Shown here: positions 6,704 through 13,727 of the stretch, piece by piece
Position numbering within the stretch: the stretch's first letter is position 1
Layout: every line of letters begins with the position of its first letter
The notes under the pieces: model-generated
Database searches by the model: none
Told to the model about the DNA's origin: nothing
The model's input: the letters and a program-made list of their open reading frames with translations, nothing else
Source of the DNA: an uncultured Clostridia bacterium
GTDB lineage: Bacteria > Bacillota > Dehalobacteriia > UBA4068 > JAAVYR01
Direction: 5' to 3'
NCBI GenBank assembly: GCA_946562005.1
Contig: CAMNVD010000026.1
Span: 1 to 13,727, forward strand
DNA: 13,727 nt
Made by a program: the position numbers and the translations under genes

Positions 6704-7420
6704 ATGTATATCTTAGCCATCCGCTCACTTATATTGTATATCGGTGTGCTCATCGCCATCCGTCTTATGGGCAAACGACAAATCGCCCAATTGCAACCCT
6801 TTGAGTTCGTCGTCATTTTGATTATTTCCGAGATGGTATCGGTAGCATTACAAAGCACCAATATCCCTTTGATTAACACAGTTATTCCCATTATCGTTCT
6901 TGTTATTTGTCAAGTTTTCATCGCCCAGATGGATTTAAAAAGCGATAAATTCCGCAATCTCATTTGCGGCTCTCCAGCTATCCTAATCAGTAACGGCATA
7001 CTCCAGGAAAAAACTATGGTAAGTCAACGCCTAGATATTAACGATATTCTGGAACAAATGCGGGCTAAAGGCTTTTTCGATATCGAAGATATCGCCTATG
7101 CCATCCTAGAGACGAATGGACAAATCAGCTTCATGCCAAAAAGCAGCGTCCGTCCGGTGCAACCTAGCGACATGGAGCTGGATATACCGGCAGAACGTCC
7201 CGCCATCACATTGATTGCAGATGGAAAAATCAACTACAACCACCTGCAATGGGCCAATGTAGATATCAACCAACTAATGCAGGCTATCAAAAAGGCTGGT
7301 TTTCCTAATGAAAAAGACGTTTTCATCGCAAGCCTGGATTACAAAAAAAATCTCTTTGTCCAATGCAAACAGGGTAAAGAACACCAAGGGCAAAAGAAAA
7401 CCACAACAGTAAAACTATAA
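6704..7420 (+). CDS. DUF421 / YetF-like membrane protein
   Basis: This is a 238-residue membrane protein of the DUF421 (YetF/YcaP) family. Three hydrophobic segments lie near residues 3-22, 33-51 and 57-74, with the family motif IRLMGKRQIAQLQPFEFVV across residues 19-37. A soluble domain follows with GSPAILISNGIL (89-100), RLDINDILEQMRAKGF (109-124) and AYAILETNGQISF (131-143), all typical of the family. The C-terminus (about 225-238) is Lys/Gln-rich and probably disordered. AAGGAG sits 9 nt before the ATG. The molecular role is unknown. Family members are found in sporulation loci, and a relative with an added DUF1657 domain occurs in the mobile spoVA operons linked to spore heat resistance in Bacillus. 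Here there is no DUF1657 part. Divergence from spoVA suggests, but does not prove, a spore-membrane role. Confidence 0.88.
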   Translation: MYILAIRSLILYIGVLIAIRLMGKRQIAQLQPFEFVVILIISEMVSVALQSTNIPLINTVIPIIVLVICQVFIAQMDLKSDKFRNLICGSPAILISNGILQEKTMVSQRLDINDILEQMRAKGFFDIEDIAYAILETNGQISFMPKSSVRPVQPSDMELDIPAERPAITLIADGKINYNHLQWANVDINQLMQAIKKAGFPNEKDVFIASLDYKKNLFVQCKQGKEHQGQKKTTTVKL

Positions 7421-7435
7421 AGGAGCGTCTTCATT

Positions 7436-7810
7436 ATGAAAATCTACATCTCTCTGCCTATCGCTATTTTGCTGTTTATTTTCTCTGCAAATTACGCTAT
7501 CAATCTCTTAGAGGATGATGCGCAGACGTTTACCCAACAACTAACACAGATAGAAGAGGCTGTCCAAAAAGGAAATCAACAAAAAGCAAATGCCATCTAT
7601 GAAGAGGTGGCCCAAAGGTGGAATACCCAATATAAAAAATGGGCCGTTCTCGTCGACCATGACAAGTTAGATGACATTAATCGTCTACTGGTAAAAATCA
7701 AAATCGACATCGCCCAAAATGAGTCCCTAGACCAAGACATCGCAGAAGTTATCTATCTCTTTCAGTCTATCCCCCGCACGGAGAAAATCACCTGGCAAAA
7801 TATTTTGTAA
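7436..7810 (+). CDS. DUF4363 protein, membrane-anchored
   Basis: This 124-residue protein has one N-terminal hydrophobic segment (about 5-24), probably a membrane anchor or uncleaved signal, and then a helical extracytoplasmic domain. The segment WNTQYKKWAVLVDHDKLDDI at 62-81 and the following helical heptads match the DUF4363 family as I recall it; its function is unknown. The gene follows the DUF421 gene after 15 nt, and its AAGGAG site overlaps the upstream stop codon region. The two are therefore one transcription unit. DUF421-DUF4363 pairs are recurrent in spore-forming Clostridia, consistent with the products acting together in a membrane. The unit ends at the bidirectional terminator about 95 nt downstream. 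No catalytic motif is visible. Confidence 0.8.
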   Translation: MKIYISLPIAILLFIFSANYAINLLEDDAQTFTQQLTQIEEAVQKGNQQKANAIYEEVAQRWNTQYKKWAVLVDHDKLDDINRLLVKIKIDIAQNESLDQDIAEVIYLFQSIPRTEKITWQNIL

Positions 7811-7904
7811 TCCGCCACTTGAGTACTAGGGAATTACACACTACTTCCGACACGCACTCATAGCTAGAGCTCATCTTACCATTCGCCGCTTCCTCTTTAA
7901 AACA

Positions 7905-7962
7905 AAAAAATACTTACTACCTCTTTACCAATTTCCCATGTAAGAGGCGGTAAGTATTTTTT
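7905..7962. terminator. Bidirectional Rho-independent terminator
   Basis: AAAAAATACTTAC (7905-7917) pairs with GTAAGTATTTTTT (7950-7962) over 13 bp. The stem continues through a T-G wobble and one A-C mismatch into CCTCTT/AAGAGG (7920-7925 with 7942-7947), with a 16-nt loop. Both strands end in T-runs. It lies between the converging DUF4363 gene and glmS and should stop transcription from both sides. Confidence 0.9.
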
Positions 7963-7981
7963 ATTTTTTATATAACATCGT

Positions 7982-9811
7982 TTATTCTACGGTCACACTC
8001 TTAGCTAAGTTTCGAGGCTGGTCTACATCACAGCCACGAGCAATGGCCGTATAATAAGCCAAAAGCTGCAAGGGCACAACTGTAAGAATCGGGGATAAGA
8101 AATCATCTGTTTTAGGGATATAAACTGCATGGTCTACTACTTTAGTCAAAGATTCTTCTCCTTCAAACCCAATACCAATCAAATGAGCGTCCCGAGCTTT
8201 GATTTCCTTTATATTGCTGACAGTTTTATCATAAACATCCATCTGAGTGCAGAGAGCTACCACTGGCACCCCATCTTCGATTAAGGCCAAAGTACCGTGT
8301 TTTAGTTCGCCCGCCGCATAAGCCTCTGCACGGATATAAGAGATTTCCTTCAGTTTCAGAGAACCTTCTAATGCCACGGCATAGTCCATGCCTCTGCCAA
8401 TGAAAAACACATCTCGTTTGCCCGCAATATCTTGCGCCAAGTCTTCTATTTCCGGGATATCATTATCTAAGATTTGCTGGATTTTCTGAGGAAGAAGGGA
8501 TAATTCGCCAAGCCATGCTCCCCCCTGTTCTAGAGAAACTTTGCCTAAAAGCTGCCCCAAGTAAATCGTTAAAAGATAAATTGCTACCAATTGAGTCATA
8601 TAAGCTTTGGTAGAAGCAACAGCAATCTCTGGTCCGGCCCAGGTATAAATCACATCATCCGCTTCCCGAGAAATAGAACTGCCTAAGACATTGGTAATAG
8701 CGATACACCTAGCCCCACGTTTCTTTCCTTCTCTAAGAGCAGCCAAAGTATCTGCCGTTTCCCCAGACTGAGAAACCACAATCAGAAGCGTATGTTTGTC
8801 TATGATTGGGTCACGATAGCGAAATTCAGAAGCAATATCCACTTCTACTGGTAGTCGGAGCACCTTTTCCATGGCATATTTACCGATTAAGCCCGCATGG
8901 TAAGCAGTGCCGCAAGCCACCACCATCACCTTATTAATGGTTTTCATAAAGTCAGCAGTAATGCCTACTTCCTGTAGGTCCACCTGCGTACCGTCATTTA
9001 CAACACGGCCCTTTAATGTTTGCTGTACCGCCATAGGTTGTTCGAAGATTTCCTTGAGCATAAAGTGGGCAAAACCACCTTTTTGCGCAGCTTCTGCATT
9101 CCAGGTAATTTCTGTGATTTCTCTCTCTACCAGCTGATTATCAGCAAACACTTCTACTTTATCCTTATGAATAACAGCTATATCATTATCCTTTAAGGAC
9201 ATAATCTTTCTGGTATGAGCCAGAATAGCCGGAATATCCGAAGCAAAGAAATTTTCGCCATTACCAACACCAATGATTAAAGGATTGTCCTTTCGAATGG
9301 CCACTAACACATCAGGATTTTCCTGACACATGGCAACGATAGCATAAGACCCATGAAGCCGCTTACTTACTTCATACATGGCTTGATACAAGTCGCCATT
9401 GTAAACTTCTTCTAAAAGGTGCGGAATCACCTCGGTATCTGTTTCCGAGAGAAAAACATGGCCCTTTGCCTCTAGTTCTTCTTTCAAAGTTAGATAATTT
9501 TCAATAATACCATTATGTACCACAGCAATATTTTTTTTGCAGTCACAATGGGGGTGAGAGTTATGGTCAGAGGGACGACCATGCGTCGCCCATCTGGTAT
9601 GCCCAATCCCTACAGTAGCAGAGATTTTCCCTTCATCTATTCGGTCTTTCAAATCAGCAATTTTGCCTTTGCTCCGATAAAGACCCATGCCAGAGGATTC
9701 CTGCACTGCAATACCAGCAGAGTCATAACCTCTGTATTCTAAACTTTTTAAACCATCTAATAAAATGGGAACTACTTGTTTTTCCCCAATATATCCTACA
9801 ATCCCACACAT
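7982..9811 (-). CDS. glmS: Glutamine-fructose-6-phosphate aminotransferase (isomerising)
   Basis: GlmS converts fructose-6-phosphate and glutamine to glucosamine-6-phosphate and glutamate, the first committed step towards UDP-GlcNAc for peptidoglycan. It has 609 residues, the standard length. After the initiator Met, Cys2 (MCGIVGYIG) is the N-terminal nucleophile of the class II glutaminase domain, which also shows EYRGYDSAG, HTRWATHG and HNGIIENY. The two sugar-binding SIS domains follow, with VACGTAYHAG, VSQSGETADTLAAL and VASTKAYMTQ. The C-terminus, QPRNLAKSVTVE, is the canonical active-site tail. The start has an AGGCGG site 8 nt upstream. Only 66 nt separate it from glmM. That gap holds a hairpin (9854-9878) and is too short for the glmS ribozyme that precedes glmS in many Firmicutes. 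It is the last gene of the cdaA-cdaR-glmM-glmS run and ends at a strong terminator. Confidence 0.98.
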   Translation of the reverse strand: MCGIVGYIGEKQVVPILLDGLKSLEYRGYDSAGIAVQESSGMGLYRSKGKIADLKDRIDEGKISATVGIGHTRWATHGRPSDHNSHPHCDCKKNIAVVHNGIIENYLTLKEELEAKGHVFLSETDTEVIPHLLEEVYNGDLYQAMYEVSKRLHGSYAIVAMCQENPDVLVAIRKDNPLIIGVGNGENFFASDIPAILAHTRKIMSLKDNDIAVIHKDKVEVFADNQLVEREITEITWNAEAAQKGGFAHFMLKEIFEQPMAVQQTLKGRVVNDGTQVDLQEVGITADFMKTINKVMVVACGTAYHAGLIGKYAMEKVLRLPVEVDIASEFRYRDPIIDKHTLLIVVSQSGETADTLAALREGKKRGARCIAITNVLGSSISREADDVIYTWAGPEIAVASTKAYMTQLVAIYLLTIYLGQLLGKVSLEQGGAWLGELSLLPQKIQQILDNDIPEIEDLAQDIAGKRDVFFIGRGMDYAVALEGSLKLKEISYIRAEAYAAGELKHGTLALIEDGVPVVALCTQMDVYDKTVSNIKEIKARDAHLIGIGFEGEESLTKVVDHAVYIPKTDDFLSPILTVVPLQLLAYYTAIARGCDVDQPRNLAKSVTVE

Positions 9812-9853
9812 AATCTTTGCCGCCTTCCCTTACCATTCTTGCATATCGCCCAT

Positions 9854-9878
9854 GGCAACTTTTGCGGTAAAAGCTGCC
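9854..9878 (-). promoter_or_regulatory. Intercistronic hairpin between glmM and glmS
   Basis: On the minus strand GGCAGCTTTT pairs fully with AAAAGTTGCC (10 bp including one G-U pair) around a 5-nt ACCGC loop. The stem begins with the last base of the glmM stop codon. No T-run follows, so it is not an intrinsic terminator. It could protect the glmM 3' end, mark a processing site, or influence glmS translation; which of these is unknown. Confidence 0.55.
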
Positions 9879-11224
9879 TATCCCAACTGCTCTTTGACTG
9901 TTAGACCAATAGCGTCCACAATTTGTTCCAATTGTGCCATATCCGGTCCTTCTGCCATAATACGAATCAATTCTTCTGTACCAGAAGGACGAATAACAAT
10001 CCGTCCTCTCTCCCCGAGAATAGCCTCTCCTTTTGCCACAGCATTTAAAATATCCTCATTTTCAGACCAAGCCTTTTTGTCCTGTACATAGATGTTTTGG
10101 AGCACTTGAGGCAGCTTCTCCATAGCTTCTTTTTTCAACACCGACAATGGTTTTCCCGTTGCCGACAAAATATGTAATAGATTCAAAGCCGTGACTAGAC
10201 CATCACCGGTCGTATTATACCGAGAAAAAATAATATGTCCAGATTGCTCCCCACCAAGGATGGCCCCTTCTGCCCGCATTCTCTCTATGACATAACGGTC
10301 TCCCACATTAGTCTGATAAAGCGTAATGCCTCGTTCTTTTGCTGCAAGAGAAAGACCTAAGTTGCTCATCATGGTCACCACCAACTTGTTTTCTGCTAGC
10401 TGGTTTTGCTCCCACAGATACTTACTGCAAATGGCTATGATTTCATCGCCATCGACCACTTCACCATTATCATCAACAGCCAAGAGTCGATCGGCATCTC
10501 CATCAAAGGCTAAGCCAAACTGAGCCTTTTTCGCAAGGACTGCTTGCTGTAGCTGTTCTAAATGGGTACTACCGCAACCATCATTGATATTTACACCATC
10601 AGGAGCCGCACCGATAATAGCTGCATTTAGCCCCAATCTTTCAAAGAGGCTCGGCGCAATAGCGCTAGCTGCCCCATTAGCACAATCTATCACAGCGGAA
10701 AGACCACTATAATCATCCTGGAAAATAGACGCTAAATAGTCAGCATAACAGCAGACGACGTCTCCATCTACCACCATCTCTCCCACGGAAGTCCCTGCTG
10801 CTAAATCCGCTTCTAAGTCAGTACCGTCTAAAATCAACGCTTCCATAGCAAGCTCAATTTCATCAGGGATTTTATACCCCTCTCCAGAAAAGAACTTAAT
10901 ACCGTTATCATAGGCAGGATTATGAGAAGCAGAAATCACAGCGCCAGCCGCAGCGCCTTGCTGCCGCACCAAAAAAGCTACCCCAGGAGTCGGTATCACG
11001 CCTAAAGAAACCACCGGCACACCTTGAGCCATCAACCCGGCCGCCAATGCTTTTTCCAGCATATCTCCGGAGATACGAGTGTCCCTGCCGATGAGCACAG
11101 CGCCATGCTCTCCACGGTCTCGATAGATTTTACCATATGCTAAGCCTATTTTATAAGCAAGAGAACAGGTAAGTACTGTATTTACTTTTCCCCGCACCCC
11201 GTCTGTTCCAAATAATCTAGCCAA
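9878..11224 (-). CDS. glmM: Phosphoglucosamine mutase
   Basis: GlmM interconverts glucosamine-6-phosphate and glucosamine-1-phosphate, the second step to UDP-GlcNAc. The 448-residue protein has all the family landmarks: FGTDGVRG near 5-12, the phosphoserine loop ISASHNPAYDNGIKF with Ser100, the magnesium site DGDADR at 241-246, the sugar-binding GGEQSGH, and the phosphate-binding RPSGTEELIRI near the C-terminus. The start codon is TTG (11222-11224). It is supported by AAGGAGG 7 nt upstream and by the exact family N-terminus MARLFGTDGVRG; no in-frame ATG is nearby. In studied Firmicutes GlmM also binds CdaA and inhibits c-di-AMP synthesis, which fits its place in this operon. The 158-nt gap to cdaR contains a repeat copy and no clear promoter or terminator. 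Confidence 0.98.
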   Translation of the reverse strand: MARLFGTDGVRGKVNTVLTCSLAYKIGLAYGKIYRDRGEHGAVLIGRDTRISGDMLEKALAAGLMAQGVPVVSLGVIPTPGVAFLVRQQGAAAGAVISASHNPAYDNGIKFFSGEGYKIPDEIELAMEALILDGTDLEADLAAGTSVGEMVVDGDVVCCYADYLASIFQDDYSGLSAVIDCANGAASAIAPSLFERLGLNAAIIGAAPDGVNINDGCGSTHLEQLQQAVLAKKAQFGLAFDGDADRLLAVDDNGEVVDGDEIIAICSKYLWEQNQLAENKLVVTMMSNLGLSLAAKERGITLYQTNVGDRYVIERMRAEGAILGGEQSGHIIFSRYNTTGDGLVTALNLLHILSATGKPLSVLKKEAMEKLPQVLQNIYVQDKKAWSENEDILNAVAKGEAILGERGRIVIRPSGTEELIRIMAEGPDMAQLEQIVDAIGLTVKEQLG

Positions 11225-11322
11225 TGAATAGCCTCCTTATCTATACCAAGAAAAATCAAAAACACATCTTATTAAGCCTCACTCTAGGTGAAACACGAGG
11301 AAATTAACTTTCATCAGAATAA

Positions 11323-11358
11323 AAAAGATTCTTCGTCGTTTTACTCCTCAGAATGACA
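11323..11358 (-). repeat. Dispersed repeat element, copy 2
   Basis: On the minus strand this reads TGTCATTCTGAGG, a 7-nt variable stretch, then CGACGAAGAATCTTTT. Copy 1 at 6580-6616 has the same first block (13 of 13) and nearly the same second block (15 of 16). The plus strand further left, around 11278-11295, has CTCACTCTAGGTGAA, perhaps a decayed inverted arm matching GTCATTCTGAG-like ends, which would make this unit about 80 nt long. It lies in the 158-nt gap between cdaR and glmM, 24 nt after the cdaR stop. Confidence 0.7.
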
Positions 11359-11382
11359 GTAACAAGTTACTCAGAAAACATA

Positions 11383-12609
11383 CTATTCTTCTACAGCCAC
11401 TAGCTCTACAGCAGCCGTTGTCTCAGACTGTTCTACCAGCTGCACACCTTCGGGCAACGATACTTTAATATCTACTTGAAGATTACCAGCAGCAGTTCCC
11501 GTTAAATCTGTCTGTACTATAATGTCTTCCGGCTTTAGGCTGCTCATCCGTTCCTTGCTACCCTGTACTGTTACATCGATTTTATCAGGAACAATCTTAG
11601 CCACCAAGCCATCTCCCACATACAGCGGTTTGACAACAAGACCAGAAAAGCTCTGCCGCTCCATTTGTTCTCGACGGGAAATTTCTACTGTCACACTGAC
11701 TTCCGTAGCCCCATTGATGGTTACGCCTTCAGGCAGCGTTAATTTTTGCCGCAAAGCGATATTCCTATCAGCACCATCTACATCAACTGGCTCTGTATAA
11801 ATCGTTGAAATTTTTTCTAAGATAGCATATTCTCCAGAAACAGTTATAATTTCCGGATTAGTCACAATACGGTCAATATGATAGCCCTCTGCCACACTGC
11901 CAGTAGTCGGCACCGTCACAGTTACCCGCTTAGTAGGCGCTTCATCTACAATAGGGATAGAAACATCTACCACCGACGGATTTAGCCGGAAATACTCATT
12001 GATTACTTTATCATTTTTATCGAAGATTTGCACCGGTACTGCACCCAGGTAATTTTCTGAAGGATTGGAAATATTAGCTGTTACTACCACACGGCTAATG
12101 TTATTCAGACGGCTTTCCGCACCAAATATCAACACTTCTGCGGGAGTCAGCACTGGGTCCAGCACCCGTTTTCCCTGGGGAAGCGGAGTAGCAAATTCTA
12201 TATTTACTTCTACCGGCAGCTGTTTACTCTCCTCTGATTCTATGGTTAGAGACACTTGCCCCGGGTTTACAGATACCACATCAAAGCTATTGGGCGCCGC
12301 TACCTGGACCGTAACCTCTGTTTTCCCGACAGCAACCGCACCTAAATCAACATAGGCCTGGATATCTTTAGCAGATATCGCCGCACCAGTGCCACTGCCC
12401 TGCACTCTCACCCGTACCTGCACCGGCTCATTGGTTACTACTAAAGAAGCAGGTAAATTACGATATTCTAAAGGAACAGTCAAAGACAAATCCGAAATAT
12501 TATTCTGCGTCTGCATCACATAAAACCATAATAACAGCGCCAAGGCTAAAGCCGCTAATTTATACCAAAAATTGTTGATAGAAACATCAATTTTTTTCAT
12601 TGCTTTCAT
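11383..12609 (-). CDS. cdaR: YbbR-domain regulator of diadenylate cyclase
   Basis: CdaR is the membrane-anchored partner that modulates CdaA activity from outside the membrane. The 408-residue protein has one N-terminal hydrophobic helix (about residues 15-33, NFWYKLAALALALLLWFYV) preceded by a short basic cytoplasmic tail. The rest is a series of beta-rich YbbR repeats of about 80-90 residues, recognisable by recurring V-x-V-x-G/V-E-V strands and LPEGV turns; I estimate four. The ATG at 12609 is supported by AAAGGAG 8 nt upstream. A second ATG three codons later is less well placed. The gene overlaps the end of cdaA by 23 nt, so the two are translationally coupled, in line with a complex. 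Confidence 0.93.
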   Translation of the reverse strand: MKAMKKIDVSINNFWYKLAALALALLLWFYVMQTQNNISDLSLTVPLEYRNLPASLVVTNEPVQVRVRVQGSGTGAAISAKDIQAYVDLGAVAVGKTEVTVQVAAPNSFDVVSVNPGQVSLTIESEESKQLPVEVNIEFATPLPQGKRVLDPVLTPAEVLIFGAESRLNNISRVVVTANISNPSENYLGAVPVQIFDKNDKVINEYFRLNPSVVDVSIPIVDEAPTKRVTVTVPTTGSVAEGYHIDRIVTNPEIITVSGEYAILEKISTIYTEPVDVDGADRNIALRQKLTLPEGVTINGATEVSVTVEISRREQMERQSFSGLVVKPLYVGDGLVAKIVPDKIDVTVQGSKERMSSLKPEDIIVQTDLTGTAAGNLQVDIKVSLPEGVQLVEQSETTAAVELVAVEE

Positions 12610-13429
12610 TGCTGTTTCTCCTTTGCCAGAATAGGTGGGTTGTCTGGGATTTCACCATGAAGACTTCTCCTAAAATATCGGCTAATTGTTTTTCATCAAT
12701 ATAGCGGACCAGCTTGCCGTCTCGGGCTACAGAAATAATCCCCGTCTCCTCTGATACGATGATAGCAATAGCGTCTGCAACTTCTGTAATCCCAATAGCA
12801 GCCCGGTGTCTTGTCCCCAAAGACATACTGATATAAGGATTATCTGTCAATGGTAAGAAACAAGCCGCTGCCGCCACTCGGTTCCCACGGATAATAACAG
12901 CACCGTCATGAAGCGGTGTAGAGGGAACAAACATATTCACCAAAAGTTCTGAAGTTACCACTGCGTCAATTTTAATACCTGTTTCGATATAATCATTAAG
13001 GCCTGTTTCCCGTTCTAAGACAATAAGCACCCCGGTTTTCGTTTTTGCGCAAGCAACAGCCGCTTTACTCAGCTCTTCGATTAAGCTGACAGCGTCTCCC
13101 GTACCAAGCACAGCGGAGCTCCGAGCAAAAAACTGCCCCCGCCCCAACTGCTCCAATGCACGACGTAACTCCGGCTGAAAAATAACGGCAAACGCCACAA
13201 AGATAACAGACCAGATATTCTCTAAAATCCAATTTACCGTATGCAAATTTAAGAGCTCACTAATGCTGGAGGCAATGACCAAAATGACCAAGCCCTTCAA
13301 CAGCTGCACAGCCCTAGTACCCCGAATGAGTAAAATCAGCTTATAAATGGCATAAGTAACGATGAAAATATCTACGAGCATCGTTATAATGGAAATCGCA
13401 TCTAATTGAAACCATGTCGGCATTGTCAT
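12587..13429 (-). CDS. cdaA: Diadenylate cyclase CdaA (c-di-AMP synthase)
   Basis: CdaA condenses two ATP into cyclic di-AMP, the second messenger that controls potassium, osmolyte and cell-wall homeostasis. From the chosen start the protein has 280 residues. Three membrane segments lie near 11-35, 43-60 and 68-85. The cytoplasmic DAC domain spans about 95-255, with the catalytic motifs LHDGAVII (DGA at 175-177) and GTRHRAAIG (205-213, RHR at 207-209). The ATG at 13429 is preceded by AAGGAG at 8 nt. An in-frame GTG at 13438 overlaps that site and is rejected. The C-terminal tail (about 262-280) is Asn/Arg-rich and coincides with the start of cdaR. It is the first gene of cdaA-cdaR-glmM-glmS. 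Confidence 0.97.
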   Translation of the reverse strand: MTMPTWFQLDAISIITMLVDIFIVTYAIYKLILLIRGTRAVQLLKGLVILVIASSISELLNLHTVNWILENIWSVIFVAFAVIFQPELRRALEQLGRGQFFARSSAVLGTGDAVSLIEELSKAAVACAKTKTGVLIVLERETGLNDYIETGIKIDAVVTSELLVNMFVPSTPLHDGAVIIRGNRVAAAACFLPLTDNPYISMSLGTRHRAAIGITEVADAIAIIVSEETGIISVARDGKLVRYIDEKQLADILGEVFMVKSQTTHLFWQRRNSNESNEKN

Positions 13430-13471
13430 CGTTCTCACTCCTTCAGCAAAGATAAAAATCCCATAATCTAT

Positions 13472-13477
13472 ATTATA
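13472..13477 (-). promoter_or_regulatory. Candidate -10 element for the cdaA operon
   Basis: The minus strand has a perfect TATAAT 43 nt before the cdaA ATG, in an AT-rich stretch. The -35 position 17 nt further up has no good hexamer (TAGGAA). Initiation near 13465 would give a leader of about 36 nt. This is a plausible vegetative promoter resting on the -10 alone. Confidence 0.4.
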
Positions 13478-13625
13478 ATAGAAAATAAGAAAAATTCCTA
13501 CTGTATTTTTCCTATTTATAGTAAAATTTTTCTTGGTAAATCTCTTTTTTTAGTGGTATTCTTCCCCAAATTATAGTAGAATGAACATAATATCAGCCAG
13601 ATAATACAAATACCAAAAGGAAAAG

Positions 13626-13727
13626 ATGGAAGAGCCTATGAATCAGCTGCCAAAAAATAAATATTTTACCTTCACCCTGCTTGCTTTTATGACTGGACTC
13701 CTGCTGATGATGGCTGTCCACACACAG
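13626..13727 (+). CDS. N-terminal fragment of a membrane-anchored protein, cut by window edge
   Basis: The frame is open from the ATG at 13626 to the window edge (34 codons). Residues 1-14 are polar and basic (MEEPMNQLPKNKYF). Residues about 15-31 form a hydrophobic helix, TFTLLAFMTGLLLMMAV, followed by HTQ, so this looks like a type II membrane anchor. The start could equally be the ATG at 13638; the earlier one has AAAGGA four nt upstream. The helix and its TQ-type exit resemble the beginning of DUF881 (YlxW-like) proteins, but 34 residues cannot establish this. The gene diverges from cdaA across a 196-nt AT-rich gap in which I see no convincing plus-strand promoter. Confidence 0.6.
   Translation, partial: MEEPMNQLPKNKYFTFTLLAFMTGLLLMMAVHTQ

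Noticed and set aside
7811..7904. Possible small gene or RNA between the DUF4363 stop and the terminator
   Set aside because: No open frame with a binding site and no clear secondary structure; it reads as 3' untranslated sequence.
9830..9853. Seven-codon leader-like frame (MGDMQEW) between the glmM-glmS hairpin and glmS
   Set aside because: No ribosome binding site, since the preceding bases are the hairpin stem; a frame this short arises easily by chance.
13430..13438. GTG start for cdaA three codons upstream
   Set aside because: It overlaps the AAGGAG binding site spaced correctly for the ATG at 13429.

Overview
The window reads as chromosomal DNA from an endospore-forming member of the Firmicutes (Clostridia or Negativicutes type). 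The grounds are a complete spoVAC-spoVAD-spoVAE operon, the cdaA-cdaR-glmM order of Gram-positive c-di-AMP loci, the priA-def-fmt cluster followed by a YugP-type zinc metallopeptidase, strong AGGAGG-type ribosome binding sites, and some GTG and TTG starts. The genus cannot be fixed from this sequence alone. Base composition and gene style look even throughout. I see no phage, insertion sequence, CRISPR array, tRNA or rRNA.

Layout from left to right. (1) Positions 1-4419, minus strand: priA, def, fmt and a zinc metallopeptidase that runs off the left edge. This is a housekeeping cluster for replication restart, N-terminal protein maturation, initiator-tRNA formylation and membrane proteolysis. 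It has its own extended -10 promoter just upstream of priA. (2) Positions 4483-6530, minus strand: spoVAC-spoVAD-spoVAE, the dipicolinic acid channel of the spore inner membrane, with a near-perfect forespore (sigma-G/F type) promoter and a modest terminator. (3) Positions 6580-6682: an intergenic stretch holding a copy of a dispersed inverted repeat and the start signals for the plus-strand genes. (4) Positions 6704-7810, plus strand: a DUF421 (YetF-like) membrane protein followed by a DUF4363 protein, divergent from spoVA. A bidirectional terminator at 7905-7962 closes the block. (5) Positions 7982-13429, minus strand: cdaA, cdaR, glmM and glmS. They link c-di-AMP synthesis to amino-sugar supply for the cell wall. 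GlmS makes glucosamine-6-phosphate, GlmM isomerises it, and in studied Firmicutes GlmM and CdaR modulate CdaA. (6) Position 13626 to the end, plus strand: the first 34 codons of a membrane-anchored protein.

The most interesting parts are the small ones. A two-block repeat (13 nt and 16 nt blocks, 28 of 29 positions identical) occurs in two different intergenic regions in opposite orientations. The outer end of one copy appears to supply the -35 hexamer for the DUF421 gene. Divergent sporulation-type promoter motifs flank that copy. A 10-bp hairpin sits exactly at the glmM stop codon, in the short gap before glmS where the glmS ribozyme of many Firmicutes would not fit. The DUF421-DUF4363 pair next to spoVA is the best candidate here for a poorly described spore-membrane function.
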